Shown here piece by piece: positions 1-7,319 of a DNA stretch of 64,000 nt. The notes below the pieces were generated by a model. It was not told the origin of the DNA, made no database searches, and saw only the letters and a list, made by a program, of their open reading frames with translations. The translations under genes and the position numbers were made by a program. Each line of letters begins with the position of its first letter. The first letter of the stretch is position 1. This DNA comes from Lachnospiraceae bacterium (GTDB taxonomy: Bacteria > Bacillota > Clostridia > Lachnospirales > Lachnospiraceae), in NCBI GenBank assembly GCA_900768755.1, contig CAAGDV010000025.1, positions 47,601 to 111,600 of the forward strand. The letters are read 5' to 3'.

Positions 1-810
1 CTGGTAGCTGTCTGCAATTGCCTGCGAAAGGTATGTAGAAGAGTCTGAAGCTCTTAAAATAATCTGTTTCTCAAGGTAAGCGATAATCCTGTCCACGGGA
101 GCCTCAATCCTGACTGTGAGAATCTTTTCTTTCTCGCCGCGGTTAAGTGCCAAAGTGCGGTATCCGGTCATTTTGTTCAGAGGACTCTGGAAGTTGTAGT
201 ACATCTCATATACCGACTGAACCTCTTCGTCTTTGGCGCGGGAGGTAATGAGCCCCTCCTTGAAGGTAATCTCGCGGATTCGCTGGCGGTATGATGCCTC
301 ATCGGAAATCTCCTCGGCAATTATGTCGAGGGCGCCGGCAATCGCTTCATCTGCATTATTTACTTCTTTCTCTGCGTTAATGTACGCCTCTGCTTCTGCT
401 ACGATAACCGTTCCGGGATTCTGAAGCCTGATTATTGCAGCGAGGCCTTCAAGTCCTTTTTCCCTGGCGATGGTGGCGCGGGTGCGCTTTTTCTGTTTGT
501 ACGGGCGGTACAAATCCTCAACCTCAACCATTGTGCGGGCATCCGTGATGGCTTTCAAAAGCTCGTCCGTGAGCTTGCCCTGTTCTTTTATTGACTCGAT
601 GACCGTATCTTTTCTGTCAGAGAGATTGCGAAGGTAAGCGAGCCTCTCGTCGAGTTTACGGAGCTGCTCATCGTTGAGCGCACCGGTAGCCTCCTTGCGG
701 TAACGTGAGATAAAAGGAATTGTACATCCCTCATCTATTAGGTTAACGGCGGCCTCAACCTGCCATTTCTTTACCTGTAATTCTTCCGTAATCTGTGAAA
801 TAATGTCCAA
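1..810 (-). CDS. tex: Tex family RNA-binding transcription accessory protein, 3' part outside window
   Basis: The minus strand is open from 810 to the window edge (270 codons, no stop), so only the N-terminal third or so is present. The translation begins MDIISQITEELQVKK and carries the N-terminal Tex signature, including TIPFISRYRKEATGAL and VEDLYRPYKQKKRTR. Tex/YhgF proteins are nucleic-acid-binding factors with a helical N-domain, a YqgF-like fold and a C-terminal S1 domain; the last two lie outside. The start is a TTG at 810, preceded by AGGAAGG at a spacing of 8. It lies 25 bp after mecA on the same strand, so the two are probably co-transcribed. Confidence 0.9.
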   Translation of the reverse strand, partial: MDIISQITEELQVKKWQVEAAVNLIDEGCTIPFISRYRKEATGALNDEQLRKLDERLAYLRNLSDRKDTVIESIKEQGKLTDELLKAITDARTMVEVEDLYRPYKQKKRTRATIAREKGLEGLAAIIRLQNPGTVIVAEAEAYINAEKEVNNADEAIAGALDIIAEEISDEASYRQRIREITFKEGLITSRAKDEEVQSVYEMYYNFQSPLNKMTGYRTLALNRGEKEKILTVRIEAPVDRIIAYLEKQIILRASDSSTYLSQAIADSYQ

Positions 811-835
811 AATTGTGTCCTTCCTGAATAAAAAA

Positions 836-1516
836 TTAATATTGTGCAAGAATTGTTAGTGCACTATCCTTTATGATTGTGTCGCAATGCTCGTTGAGGT
901 ATGCAAAAGTCGAGGAATTAGACTTCTCCTTCTGACCGTATTCGGACAAAAGATTACATAACCGCACGAATTCGGTGTCATCCTCGTTATCGGTGACGAC
1001 ATTCAAAAGATAGAGCCCGTCTTTTTTACGCTTGTAGAGAACGCTCTTAAAGCGGGCAGGAGCCGTGCACGCTGATGCTGCCGAAGATGCCTCCTCCCAT
1101 TTGCGGAAGGAGAAAACCACGCCAATCGGATGCGCGGAATCCAAAGCGCCCTCATCCTTACGGTTCTTAATGTTCTCAAGCGTCTCGGACATGGGAATAA
1201 AACCGTCGTCGGGCTCATCCTCGCCGTCAGGCGGTTCGAAGCCTGAAAACTTCGAATCGATGTCTTCCGGGTTCTCGACTTTGGTAATAATCAGAATTAT
1301 GCAGTCCGCCGATACCGGAATAGCCTCTATCATAAGCGGATAGTTGTCCGCCTCAAAACCAAACGACGCTTTTGCCTGCTCTATCATGTCGCGAAAAAGG
1401 AGTTTCGCTTTTTCAGAGCCGCATGCGAGTTCACTTAATTTTATTTCATGCGATATCAGATCCTCGCGGTTAAGCGTACAGCGAATCTGGGTGTCGCTTA
1501 TCTTTTCTATTTTCAT
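836..1516 (-). CDS. mecA: MecA-type adaptor protein
   Basis: 226 aa, the usual size for MecA. The N-terminus (MKIEKISDTQIRCTLNREDL) matches the MecA N-domain pattern; a charged, low-complexity linker around residues 88-120 (rich in D, E and P) separates it from a C-terminal domain resembling the ClpC-binding half. In Bacillus, MecA delivers substrates such as ComK to ClpCP for degradation; the partner here is unknown. A -35/-10 pair lies about 45 bp upstream and tex follows directly. ATG at 1516 is the only sensible start. Assignment rests on N-terminal similarity and domain layout. Confidence 0.82.
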   Translation of the reverse strand: MKIEKISDTQIRCTLNREDLISHEIKLSELACGSEKAKLLFRDMIEQAKASFGFEADNYPLMIEAIPVSADCIILIITKVENPEDIDSKFSGFEPPDGEDEPDDGFIPMSETLENIKNRKDEGALDSAHPIGVVFSFRKWEEASSAASACTAPARFKSVLYKRKKDGLYLLNVVTDNEDDTEFVRLCNLLSEYGQKEKSNSSTFAYLNEHCDTIIKDSALTILAQY

Positions 1517-1560
1517 CCTTATTCACATCCGTTCTCATACATTTTTTCATTAGTATTATT

Positions 1561-1589
1561 AGTATAACGCAAGTCTTTTAGTAATGCAA
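1561..1589 (-). promoter_or_regulatory. Sigma-A-type promoter of mecA-tex
   Basis: Read on the minus strand: TTGCAT, 17 bp, TATACT. It points at mecA and is divergent from the kinase promoter only 17 bp away. Confidence 0.6.
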
Positions 1590-1605
1590 ATATTGTCTTT
1601 TGATA

Positions 1606-1634
1606 TTGAAAAAATACTTGGAAAATAATAAAAT
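1606..1634 (+). promoter_or_regulatory. Sigma-A-type promoter of the kinase cluster
   Basis: TTGAAA, 17 bp, TAAAAT. It would start transcription near 1641, leaving a leader of roughly 110 bases before the kinase reading frame. Confidence 0.55.
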
Positions 1635-1752
1635 GATTAACTTTCTAAAATAATAATAAACAATCGGCAAAAGACTTGAAATTCATAATTTTTTACTTTA
1701 TCATACATAGCACGGGGTATGTTTCCGGTTCGGACAACCGGGAGATGATAGC

Positions 1753-3075
1753 ATAAGGCAGGGCGAGATTATTTTTGGCAGATATCGGATTGACAGACTG
1801 CTTGGAGCCGGAGCCTTCGGGAAAGTCTATCTCGTTGAACATATTTATCTGAAGACATATCGTGCACTTAAGTGCATCAACAGATGTCAGGATTCCCTTG
1901 ATATGGCCCATAGGGAAGCGGACATTCTTAAGAATCTCAGACACCCTCTTATTCCGATAATCTACGATATAGAAGAGAATGATGAGAGCGTATGCATTAT
2001 CGAGGAATATGTTGAGGGAATGTCGTTGGACTCACTAATAACAGACAATCATAAGTTTTCGATTAAGGAGATAATCCGGATATCGAGACAACTGTGTTCG
2101 GTGGTGAAATACCTGCACGATAACGGTATTTATCATCAGGACATAAAAGCCGAGAACATAATATGCAATGCCGGAAACATAAGGCTTATCGATTACGGGA
2201 ACGCAGTTCATTCCACTAAGATACAGAAGATTCGGATGGGAAGTAAGTGGTATGCGGCACCGGAGGTATATGACGGAAAGCCCGGTGATGAACGGCAGGA
2301 TATTTATTCAATCGGGGTTGTGATGCTTATGATGGCGGCAGGAAAGCCGGATATGGACGCCATTAAAGGCTGCCCACAAGCTTTTGGTTCGGTGGTGGCA
2401 AAGTGTCTGGCTCACCAGAGCATTCGCAGATACCGGAGTGTATCGGAACTTGACAATGCTCTTTATAAGATTAACACAAAGAAGTCTGTAACAGGTAACA
2501 CATCCCGGAGAATACTGTTTATGGGGGCGCATTCCCATTGCGGTACCACTCACTGTGCAAGAATGGCAGCGGCATTTTTTTCTGCGTCGGGCAGAAAGGT
2601 TCTGCTTCGTGAGATTAACCGTTCCAAAGAGCTGATTCACATTATTTTTGAATCGGGCAGGGTGTATCTCGACCGCGGCATTTTCAGTGCTTTTGGCATG
2701 AACTGCCTTCCGTACTCGGGAGGCTGCGTGGCGTGGGATTTTGAGCAGGATTACGACATCATCATATATGACTGCGGAGATTTAATAAGCAATGCAGTGA
2801 GAGAGGATGTGCATGCCGATGAAGTCTGTATAGTGACGGGGGCAAGGGGATATGAGCTGCAGGAACTTAAGGACATATACAGCGAGGTCCGCAAAACGGG
2901 AGTGTGCGACGGCGCAAAGCTGCATACACTTCTTAACTTCTGTGATGCGGGATTGTATATGAAGGCCGTGAGAACCGGGCAGACACAAAACCCCATAAGA
3001 GTTCCGTATATGCCGGATATACGGGGAAAAATACTTAAGAAACAGGGAAGGATATTTTGCGCGGAAAAAAGATAA
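1753..3075 (+). CDS. Ser/Thr protein kinase fused to a degenerate MinD-like domain; start codon unclear
   Basis: The kinase domain needs sequence upstream of the first in-frame ATG (1903). The glycine loop GAGAFGKVY and the ATP-binding lysine (RALK) are encoded at 1804-1875, in frame and uninterrupted. The catalytic loop HQDIKAEN, a DYG in place of DFG and an APE motif follow. The frame is open back to a TAG at 1708 but contains no ATG, GTG or TTG; ATA at 1753 (after GGGAG, spacing 8) or ATT at 1768 are the only plausible starts, unless there is a frameshift. After the kinase domain (about residues 1-255) comes a MinD/ParA-like domain with GTTHCARMAAAFF where a Walker A lysine would sit and YDIIIYDCGD as a Walker B-like strand. 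The next gene overlaps its end by 19 bp. Confidence 0.75.
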   Translation: MRQGEIIFGRYRIDRLLGAGAFGKVYLVEHIYLKTYRALKCINRCQDSLDMAHREADILKNLRHPLIPIIYDIEENDESVCIIEEYVEGMSLDSLITDNHKFSIKEIIRISRQLCSVVKYLHDNGIYHQDIKAENIICNAGNIRLIDYGNAVHSTKIQKIRMGSKWYAAPEVYDGKPGDERQDIYSIGVVMLMMAAGKPDMDAIKGCPQAFGSVVAKCLAHQSIRRYRSVSELDNALYKINTKKSVTGNTSRRILFMGAHSHCGTTHCARMAAAFFSASGRKVLLREINRSKELIHIIFESGRVYLDRGIFSAFGMNCLPYSGGCVAWDFEQDYDIIIYDCGDLISNAVREDVHADEVCIVTGARGYELQELKDIYSEVRKTGVCDGAKLHTLLNFCDAGLYMKAVRTGQTQNPIRVPYMPDIRGKILKKQGRIFCAEKR

Positions 3076-3638
3076 ATGAACAGGACAGGAATGTTGGTGT
3101 CGTAGGTATAGTCGGAACCGGAAACGGTGTCGGCGTCACACACACGGCGTATATGCTCGCAGCTTTTTTTGCGGGAGTTATGGGATGCCGGGTGGCAGTG
3201 TACGAATATATATCGCTCAGTTTCCCTTGGCAGGCGGAGATTATACACAAAAAATTTAATCACAGGGATATTAATATATATTCTCGAACTGATGGCGATG
3301 AACTCTACGATGTCATCAATCAGGGATATGACTGCGTCATTGTTGATTTTGGAAGTGAGTACGACAAAAACCGTTCGGAGTTTCTTATGTGCACACATAA
3401 AATAGTTGTCGGAAGTCTTGTCTGGTGGAATATTAGCGACTATGTGGGATTTATCGCCAGAACCGAGGGAGAGAAATCGCGAAAGCACTGGATTTTTCTC
3501 GCGACTTCGCCGGTTGATGAGGGAATACGGTATCTCAAAAAATTAGGAATAAGTGTACAGTCGGTTCCCTATGAGCCGGACCCTCTGCGTCTTGACGAGA
3601 AAGGTCTTAATTGGGCCGGACAGCTTCCGCTTAGATGA
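3057..3638 (+). CDS. Degenerate MinD/ParA-like P-loop protein
   Basis: 193 aa starting at a TTG at 3057 preceded by AGGAAGG. Residues 14-37 contain a MinD-like first strand and loop, GTGNGVGVTHTAYMLAAFF, in which the Walker A lysine is missing and a T-H pair follows. A second strand with YDCVIVDFGS resembles Walker B. The same two motifs occur in the C-terminal half of the kinase encoded just upstream, so the two domains look like diverged paralogues. ParA-like relatives position complexes such as pili or chromosomes, but with the catalytic lysine gone, ATP hydrolysis is doubtful. Function unknown; likely acts with the kinase. Confidence 0.7.
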   Translation: MRGKKINEQDRNVGVVGIVGTGNGVGVTHTAYMLAAFFAGVMGCRVAVYEYISLSFPWQAEIIHKKFNHRDINIYSRTDGDELYDVINQGYDCVIVDFGSEYDKNRSEFLMCTHKIVVGSLVWWNISDYVGFIARTEGEKSRKHWIFLATSPVDEGIRYLKKLGISVQSVPYEPDPLRLDEKGLNWAGQLPLR

Positions 3639-3719
3639 AATTCGGTGGACGGGTGTAATTATATATCACATTTTACAGACAACCACCTCCTAATGAGCGT
3701 CCGCCGGGACGGAACAAAT

Positions 3720-3941
3720 ATGAAAAAGTATATACGAATCGCAGGTAATCCGCTCTATAATGAATTGTGCAGTCTGAACAGTATGGGCATTTCATTGATT
3801 GTTGATGACAGGAAGGTGACTCCGCATGAGGGAGCACTCTCTATGCTCGTTGCGGAGCCGGACTGCACATATATGCGCGATTACCACTATGAAGGCGGTG
3901 AAATCAAAGAAATAAGATTTGACCGCATTACAATTAAATGA
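3720..3941 (+). CDS. Small hypothetical protein of the kinase cluster
   Basis: 73 aa from ATG 3720 (MKKYIRIAGNPLYNELC), with a weak GGACGG upstream; an upstream TTG at 3645 would add 25 residues without a better ribosome site. No signal peptide or membrane segment and no recognised motif. It follows the P-loop gene by about 80 bp on the same strand and ends 70 bp before the converging LytTR gene. The composition looks coding, but the assignment as a gene is moderate. Confidence 0.45.
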   Translation: MKKYIRIAGNPLYNELCSLNSMGISLIVDDRKVTPHEGALSMLVAEPDCTYMRDYHYEGGEIKEIRFDRITIK

Positions 3942-3973
3942 CACGAGACCCCTAATGCGTGTCACCATAACAG

Positions 3974-4013
3974 AAATCGTCCTCACGGAAAATAGAATTC
4001 CGGGGGACGATTT
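3974..4013 (-). terminator. Hairpin at the end of the LytTR gene
   Basis: A 9-bp perfect outer stem (AAATCGTCC / GGACGATTT) encloses a second stem, CGGAA / TTCCG. It overlaps the restored stop codon of the LytTR gene. The U-tract is poor (TTTCTGTT), so it may be an inefficient terminator serving both converging transcripts. Confidence 0.45.
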
Positions 4014-4727
4014 ACTTAACTATACAGGTATAGTGTTCCGGGGATTTAAAAGAGTCTTTATAGGCTCTTCCGATTGGAATGTGAGTGTCATGGATATCAA
4101 TGTAACGCCCATGAATCATGCGAATGTAATTTGAGTTAACAATATACGATTTGTGGAACGCAAAAAGTAAGTGCACTTTTTCTTAAGGCGTGCATAAAGT
4201 GAGCCAAGTGATTCATTTACTTCAATCAGTTTACTGCTGTTCGTGTGAATAATGACCTTGCGGTTGATGGATTCCAAATACACAATATTATTCACAGAAA
4301 CAGATTGTGTATTTCTGTTACACACAATCCGGATCATGTTATTGTCTGAATCGAGTCTGCATATTAGTTTATTCATAACATTAGCAAAATCATCGTGCGA
4401 TACAGGCTTTGCAAGAAAATCAAACGGATGCAGTGAAAACAACCGGGCAAGATTATCGGTGTGAGAAGATACAAACACAATATATATATTCTCATCAACA
4501 TCTATTTCTCTTAATGACAGACCGATGGTGTAACCATCAATTTCAGGCATCTCAATATCAATAAAGACAATATCATACAGCTTGTCATTACGGCAGGTGT
4601 CGATAAAACATTTCCCGTCGGAATAAGCATCAATAACGGCGTTATTAAGATTCGGCAGCCGGCGAATGAATTCGAAAAGAGTCTGATATAAATAAGGCTC
4701 GTCACTAACAATTGCGATATTGTACAT
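4012..4727 (-). pseudogene. LytTR-type response regulator, frameshifted near 4156
   Basis: From ATG 4727 (AAGGAGGG, 4 bp before) the frame encodes a receiver domain (about residues 1-120) with the phospho-acceptor region VFIDIEMPEIDGY and the conserved K in FLAKPVS, then a LytTR DNA-binding domain. That frame stops at 4116 after an atypical tail (STNRILLTQITFA). One frame over, the sequence continues as HKSYIVNSNYIRMIHGRYID and on to a stop at 4012, which is the normal C-terminal half of a LytTR domain. One missing base near 4156 restores a gene of about 238 codons. No histidine kinase gene is adjacent. The break may be a true mutation or a sequencing error. Confidence 0.8.
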
Positions 4728-4749
4728 AAATCCCTCCTTACATAAAAAT

Positions 4750-4778
4750 ATAATACTATAAATTATGGATTGTTGCAA
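4750..4778 (-). promoter_or_regulatory. Promoter of the LytTR regulator
   Basis: On the minus strand: TTGCAA, 17 bp, TATTAT, about 25 bp upstream of the start codon. Confidence 0.55.
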
Positions 4779-4814
4779 TATCAGGATCAAAAATTGTTTT
4801 GACACGTGTAGATG

Positions 4815-4846
4815 GTTGTTTGCACATGTTAAACTGTCGTTTGTAC
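4815..4846 (-). promoter_or_regulatory. Two direct repeats 21 bp apart, possible LytTR operator
   Basis: GTTGTTTGCAC (4815-4825) and GTCGTTTGTAC (4836-4846) differ at two positions and are spaced exactly 21 bp, two helical turns. They lie upstream of the -35 box of the LytTR gene. Known LytTR regulators (AgrA, VirR, ComE) bind pairs of about 9-bp direct repeats with this period, which suggests autoregulation. This is inference from spacing. Confidence 0.4.
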
Positions 4847-4849
4847 CAT

Positions 4850-5040
4850 TTCGCACACAAGCGGACGATATTGTGATATAATAACTTAATAGATACATAA
4901 CGGCAGTAGACATATTTCATATGCATAAAGACTAACTATTAAAAGTCAAGTCTTAAAATGATATTTTTGAATAAAGTACAGAAATGTATTTTAGATATAT
5001 TTTGAACTCAGTTGGAGTTCTTTGTTCTTTGAAAACTGCA
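4850..5040. other. AT-rich spacer, probably holding the IS110 right end
   Basis: No gene seen. On the minus strand it contains TTGACT (about 4943-4948). In IS110 elements a -35 box in the right end joins a -10 box in the left end when the element circularises. The exact right boundary cannot be fixed from this copy alone. Confidence 0.3.
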
Positions 5041-5069
5041 TGACAAAAAGAGCATCGTGATAGGTGCTC
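5041..5069 (-). terminator. Terminator after the IS110 transposase
   Basis: Minus-strand stem GAGCACC / GATGCTC with one mismatch and a 6-nt loop, followed by TTTTTGTC. It lies 27 bp after the transposase stop. Confidence 0.6.
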
Positions 5070-5095
5070 AAAAAGGAGTATGGAATTAGAATTGA

Positions 5096-6271
5096 TTAAG
5101 CCGCTTTGATGTATTGTTGATTCGATTTCTCAAGATGATAAATGACTCGAACCAGTTTTTTTACAGCATGTGATATGGCGACGTTATAGTGTTTACCTTC
5201 TGCTCGTTTTTTGGCGAGATAGGCTGCAAAAGTTGGATCCCAATGACAGACGTATTTAGCTGCGTTGTACAAAGCATACCGAAGATAACGAGAACCTCGT
5301 TTTTCCATATGTGCGTAAGCACTATCCAGTTGCCCAGATTGGTATGTAGATGGTGAGAAACCGGCATAAGCCAGGATTTTATCTGGAGAATCAAAACGAC
5401 TGAAATCACCAATCTCAGCAATAATCATAGCACCCATACGATAGTTAATTCCTGGTATGCTAAGAATTGGAGAATTGATTTCATCCATCATGACTTTGAT
5501 TTCATTTTCGATTTCATCAATTTCTGAATCAAGTTCCTGAATTAACTTGATGGTGTGTTTCAGCTCCAGTGATTTTGCCGGCATATTTGAGCCGATAGAA
5601 GCTCTGGCGGCTTCTCTAAATGTAATAGAAGTATCTTTACCATATCGGCCTTTAGAAGCTTCTGAAAGAAGATTGGTAAGCCGGGTAAGATGAGCAGTAG
5701 CTACTTGTTTAGCGCCGGGAAACTCAGATAGCATTGCATATACGGATGCCATATGAAGTGTCGGTACTAGTTTTTCTAATTCAGGGAATAAGATACAGAC
5801 AAGTCTTGAAACGGAAGTTTTCAGTTTGGCACGCTCTTTTACTTTATCAAAACGATAACGAGTTAATGACTTTAGCTCTTCGTTGTGATAAGATATGTCT
5901 GAGTAGGACTTTAAGTTCACATCAGACATCAGCATAGAAGCAATCGTGCGGGCATCTACTTTATCCGTTTTCGTCTGTCTAAGGCTTAGACTTTTTCTGT
6001 ACAGATTTGTATGTAACGGATTGATAACATAGGCGGGCAAACCTTTATCAATGAGATATCCTAGAAGATTGTAGCTATAGTGTCCTGTGGCTTCCAGTCC
6101 TACTTTTACTTTTGTTACATCTTCCATAACGGATTCAATCTTTCGATAAAGTTCATTGAAACCATCTAGGTTGTTAGCGATGGGAAATGCTTTAAATAAC
6201 ACTTCTCCATCAGAATTGGTGATGAAGCAATCATGCTTATCCTTGGCAACATCAATTCCTACGTAAATCAT
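5096..6271 (-). CDS. IS110-family transposase (DEDD recombinase)
   Basis: 391 aa. The N-terminal RuvC-like domain starts MIYVGIDVAKDKHDC (first Asp), then KVGLEATGHYSY (Glu) and KTDKVDARTIA (Asp pair). A coiled central part (about 130-260) leads to the C-terminal Tnp domain with LSIPGINYRMGAMIIAEIGD and the FSPSTYQSG segment that carries the nucleophilic serine. Start ATG 6271 follows AAAGGAG. Members excise as circles and insert without target duplication; in the IS621 example this is guided by an RNA from the non-coding end. The frame is complete with no internal stops. Confidence 0.95.
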   Translation of the reverse strand: MIYVGIDVAKDKHDCFITNSDGEVLFKAFPIANNLDGFNELYRKIESVMEDVTKVKVGLEATGHYSYNLLGYLIDKGLPAYVINPLHTNLYRKSLSLRQTKTDKVDARTIASMLMSDVNLKSYSDISYHNEELKSLTRYRFDKVKERAKLKTSVSRLVCILFPELEKLVPTLHMASVYAMLSEFPGAKQVATAHLTRLTNLLSEASKGRYGKDTSITFREAARASIGSNMPAKSLELKHTIKLIQELDSEIDEIENEIKVMMDEINSPILSIPGINYRMGAMIIAEIGDFSRFDSPDKILAYAGFSPSTYQSGQLDSAYAHMEKRGSRYLRYALYNAAKYVCHWDPTFAAYLAKKRAEGKHYNVAISHAVKKLVRVIYHLEKSNQQYIKAA

Positions 6272-6304
6272 AATAAATCTCCTTTGAAATGTATTTGATA
6301 CTGT

Positions 6305-6348
6305 TTTAGAACCACAGGTGCTCCTTGCGATTGTAACCTCGTTCTAAA
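6305..6348 (-). other. Stem-loop in the IS110 transposase leader
   Basis: TTTAGAAC (6305-6312) and GTTCTAAA (6341-6348) form an 8-bp perfect stem between the candidate bridge RNA and the transposase start. It may end the non-coding RNA or control transposase translation. Confidence 0.4.
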
Positions 6349-6389
6349 TAAACCGTCATGCGGTATCTAACTGATTAACAAATGAACAA

Positions 6390-6540
6390 AGAGACTGTGG
6401 TTGGAGCCTTTCCTAAACCATCTGGTGGTAGGAGAAGTAACCAATCCACAGCATCTTATATATCATAGTCTAACCTACGGAAGAGGTAAAGAAGAGACTA
6501 TGACTTAATAGTATTAAAGACCTTGGAGAGGGTCTCTAAA
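6390..6540 (-). ncRNA. Candidate IS110 bridge RNA
   Basis: Read on the minus strand, about 150 nt fold into three successive stem-loops. First is a 5' hairpin (AGACC / GGTCT, 6518-6535). The second has a 9-bp outer stem (6463-6471 with 6495-6503), an asymmetric internal loop and a small inner stem. The third has an outer stem CTGTGGTTGG (6395-6404) with its near-perfect partner (6441-6451), a two-sided internal loop and an inner stem TCCTA / TAGGA. This order (5' hairpin, then two stems with internal loops) and the place upstream of the transposase on the same strand match the bridge RNA of the IS621 type, where the loops pair with target and donor DNA. The guide bases could not be matched to the flanks by eye. 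Confidence 0.6.
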
Positions 6541-6618
6541 AACTACTACTATATAATACGAGGGAGGATTTCTTTTCACTTAAGCTGCATTATGTGAGGG
6601 ATGAGTTGGTGGAAGCAC

Positions 6619-6647
6619 ATGTGGAGTAATTATATGTGGAGTAACTA
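6619..6647. repeat. Two tandem 14-nt repeats
   Basis: ATGTGGAGTAATTA (6619-6632) and ATGTGGAGTAACTA (6634-6647), one mismatch. The second copy runs into the left arm of the long palindrome. Confidence 0.6.
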
Positions 6648-6758
6648 TCCTTCTGTGGGTACGTTCGCACTTATGTTGGAAACGTAGCGGACACTAAGAT
6701 TGCAAAATACGCAATCTAAGTGCCGACGTTTCCAAAAAACCCACAGAAGGATAATTAC
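6641..6758. repeat. Long imperfect palindrome, nested arms
   Basis: Outer arms of 20 bp (6641-6660 and 6739-6758) match with one mismatch around TATCCTTCTGTGGGT. Next are TTGGAAACGT (6676-6685) and ACGTTTCCAA (6726-6735), perfect. Innermost are 12-bp arms (6692-6703 and 6711-6722), one mismatch, around a 7-nt loop. No coding content. It could form a cruciform or a long RNA hairpin and resembles a MITE or REP-like element; no target duplication is obvious. Confidence 0.75.
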
Positions 6759-6856
6759 ATCCCGGGCTGTGCAAAGCGGAGGGATATTGGCACCTGAGGG
6801 TACGCAAAACGGAGGGACAATGATATCTCTGGGTGTGTGATGCGGACAAGCATTGG
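6759..6856 (+). repeat. Three imperfect ~33-bp tandem repeats before arsC
   Basis: Units start near 6759, 6791 and 6824. The first two share GCAAARCGGAGGGA; the third is more diverged (GATGCGGACAAGCATTGG). Each unit ends in an ATTGG- or AATGA-like string. They sit 50-150 bp upstream of arsC and may be part of its leader or a decayed repeat element. Confidence 0.5.
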
Positions 6857-6908
6857 AATGCTTCGATGTGGCGTTGGTATATTAAAAATGTTTTAAGAGG
6901 TTTTGATT

Positions 6909-7319
6909 ATGGATAAGAAGAGAGTGGCATTTATCTGTGTGCATAATTCCTGCAGAAGTCAGATTGCGGAGGCGCTCGGAAAACATCTGGCAGGAGATTG
7001 CTTTGAGTTTTATTCTGCCGGAACGGAGATAAAGCCTCAGATTAATCAGGATGCTGTAAGGCTTATGAATGAAATCTATAATATCGATATGGAGGCCAAT
7101 GGTCAGCACAGCAAGCTCGTTGCAAAACTTCCGGAGATTGATATTGCAATCGCCATGGGGTGCAATGTCGGCTGCCCGTTTGTTGGACGGCCATTTGATG
7201 ACGACTGGGGTCTTGACGACCCGACCGGCAAATCGGATGAGGAGTTTCGACGGGTTATCAGCCGGATAGAGGGAAAAATTTTGGAGCTCAGAAATCATAT
7301 TACAATGCAACCGAGATGA
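6909..7319 (+). CDS. arsC: ArsC-type arsenate reductase / low-molecular-weight phosphatase
   Basis: 136 aa. The phosphatase P-loop CVHNSCRS (C-x5-R) sits at residues 8-15, with two further cysteines in MGCNVGCPF and an Asp-containing WGLDDPTGK general-acid loop, as in thioredoxin-coupled arsenate reductases. These reduce arsenate to arsenite in the cytoplasm. ATG 6909 is preferred over a TTG at 6903 because AAGAGG lies 8 bp before it. No arsR or efflux gene is adjacent, so a role as a general protein phosphatase cannot be excluded. Confidence 0.8.
   Translation: MDKKRVAFICVHNSCRSQIAEALGKHLAGDCFEFYSAGTEIKPQINQDAVRLMNEIYNIDMEANGQHSKLVAKLPEIDIAIAMGCNVGCPFVGRPFDDDWGLDDPTGKSDEEFRRVISRIEGKILELRNHITMQPR

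Larger units (their letters stand above)
5041..6545 (-). mobile_element. IS110-family insertion sequence (minimal extent)
   Basis: One transposase gene is flanked by a structured upstream non-coding region (6272-6540) and a downstream terminator. No terminal inverted repeats or target duplication were seen, as expected for IS110 elements, which use a 2-bp core. The true ends probably lie somewhat outside these coordinates, near 4930 and 6590. The transposase looks intact, so the copy may be active. Confidence 0.75.

Noticed and set aside
3955..4134. Plus-strand small protein
   Set aside because: It is antisense to the restored C-terminal half of the LytTR gene and has no ribosome site.
5020..5045. 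rRNA spacer-like string TTCTTTGAAAACTGCAT
   Set aside because: It resembles the rRNA-operon spacer motif, but no 16S or 23S sequence flanks it.
6619..6856. CRISPR array
   Set aside because: The repeats are imperfect, adjacent and without spacers; no cas gene is present.
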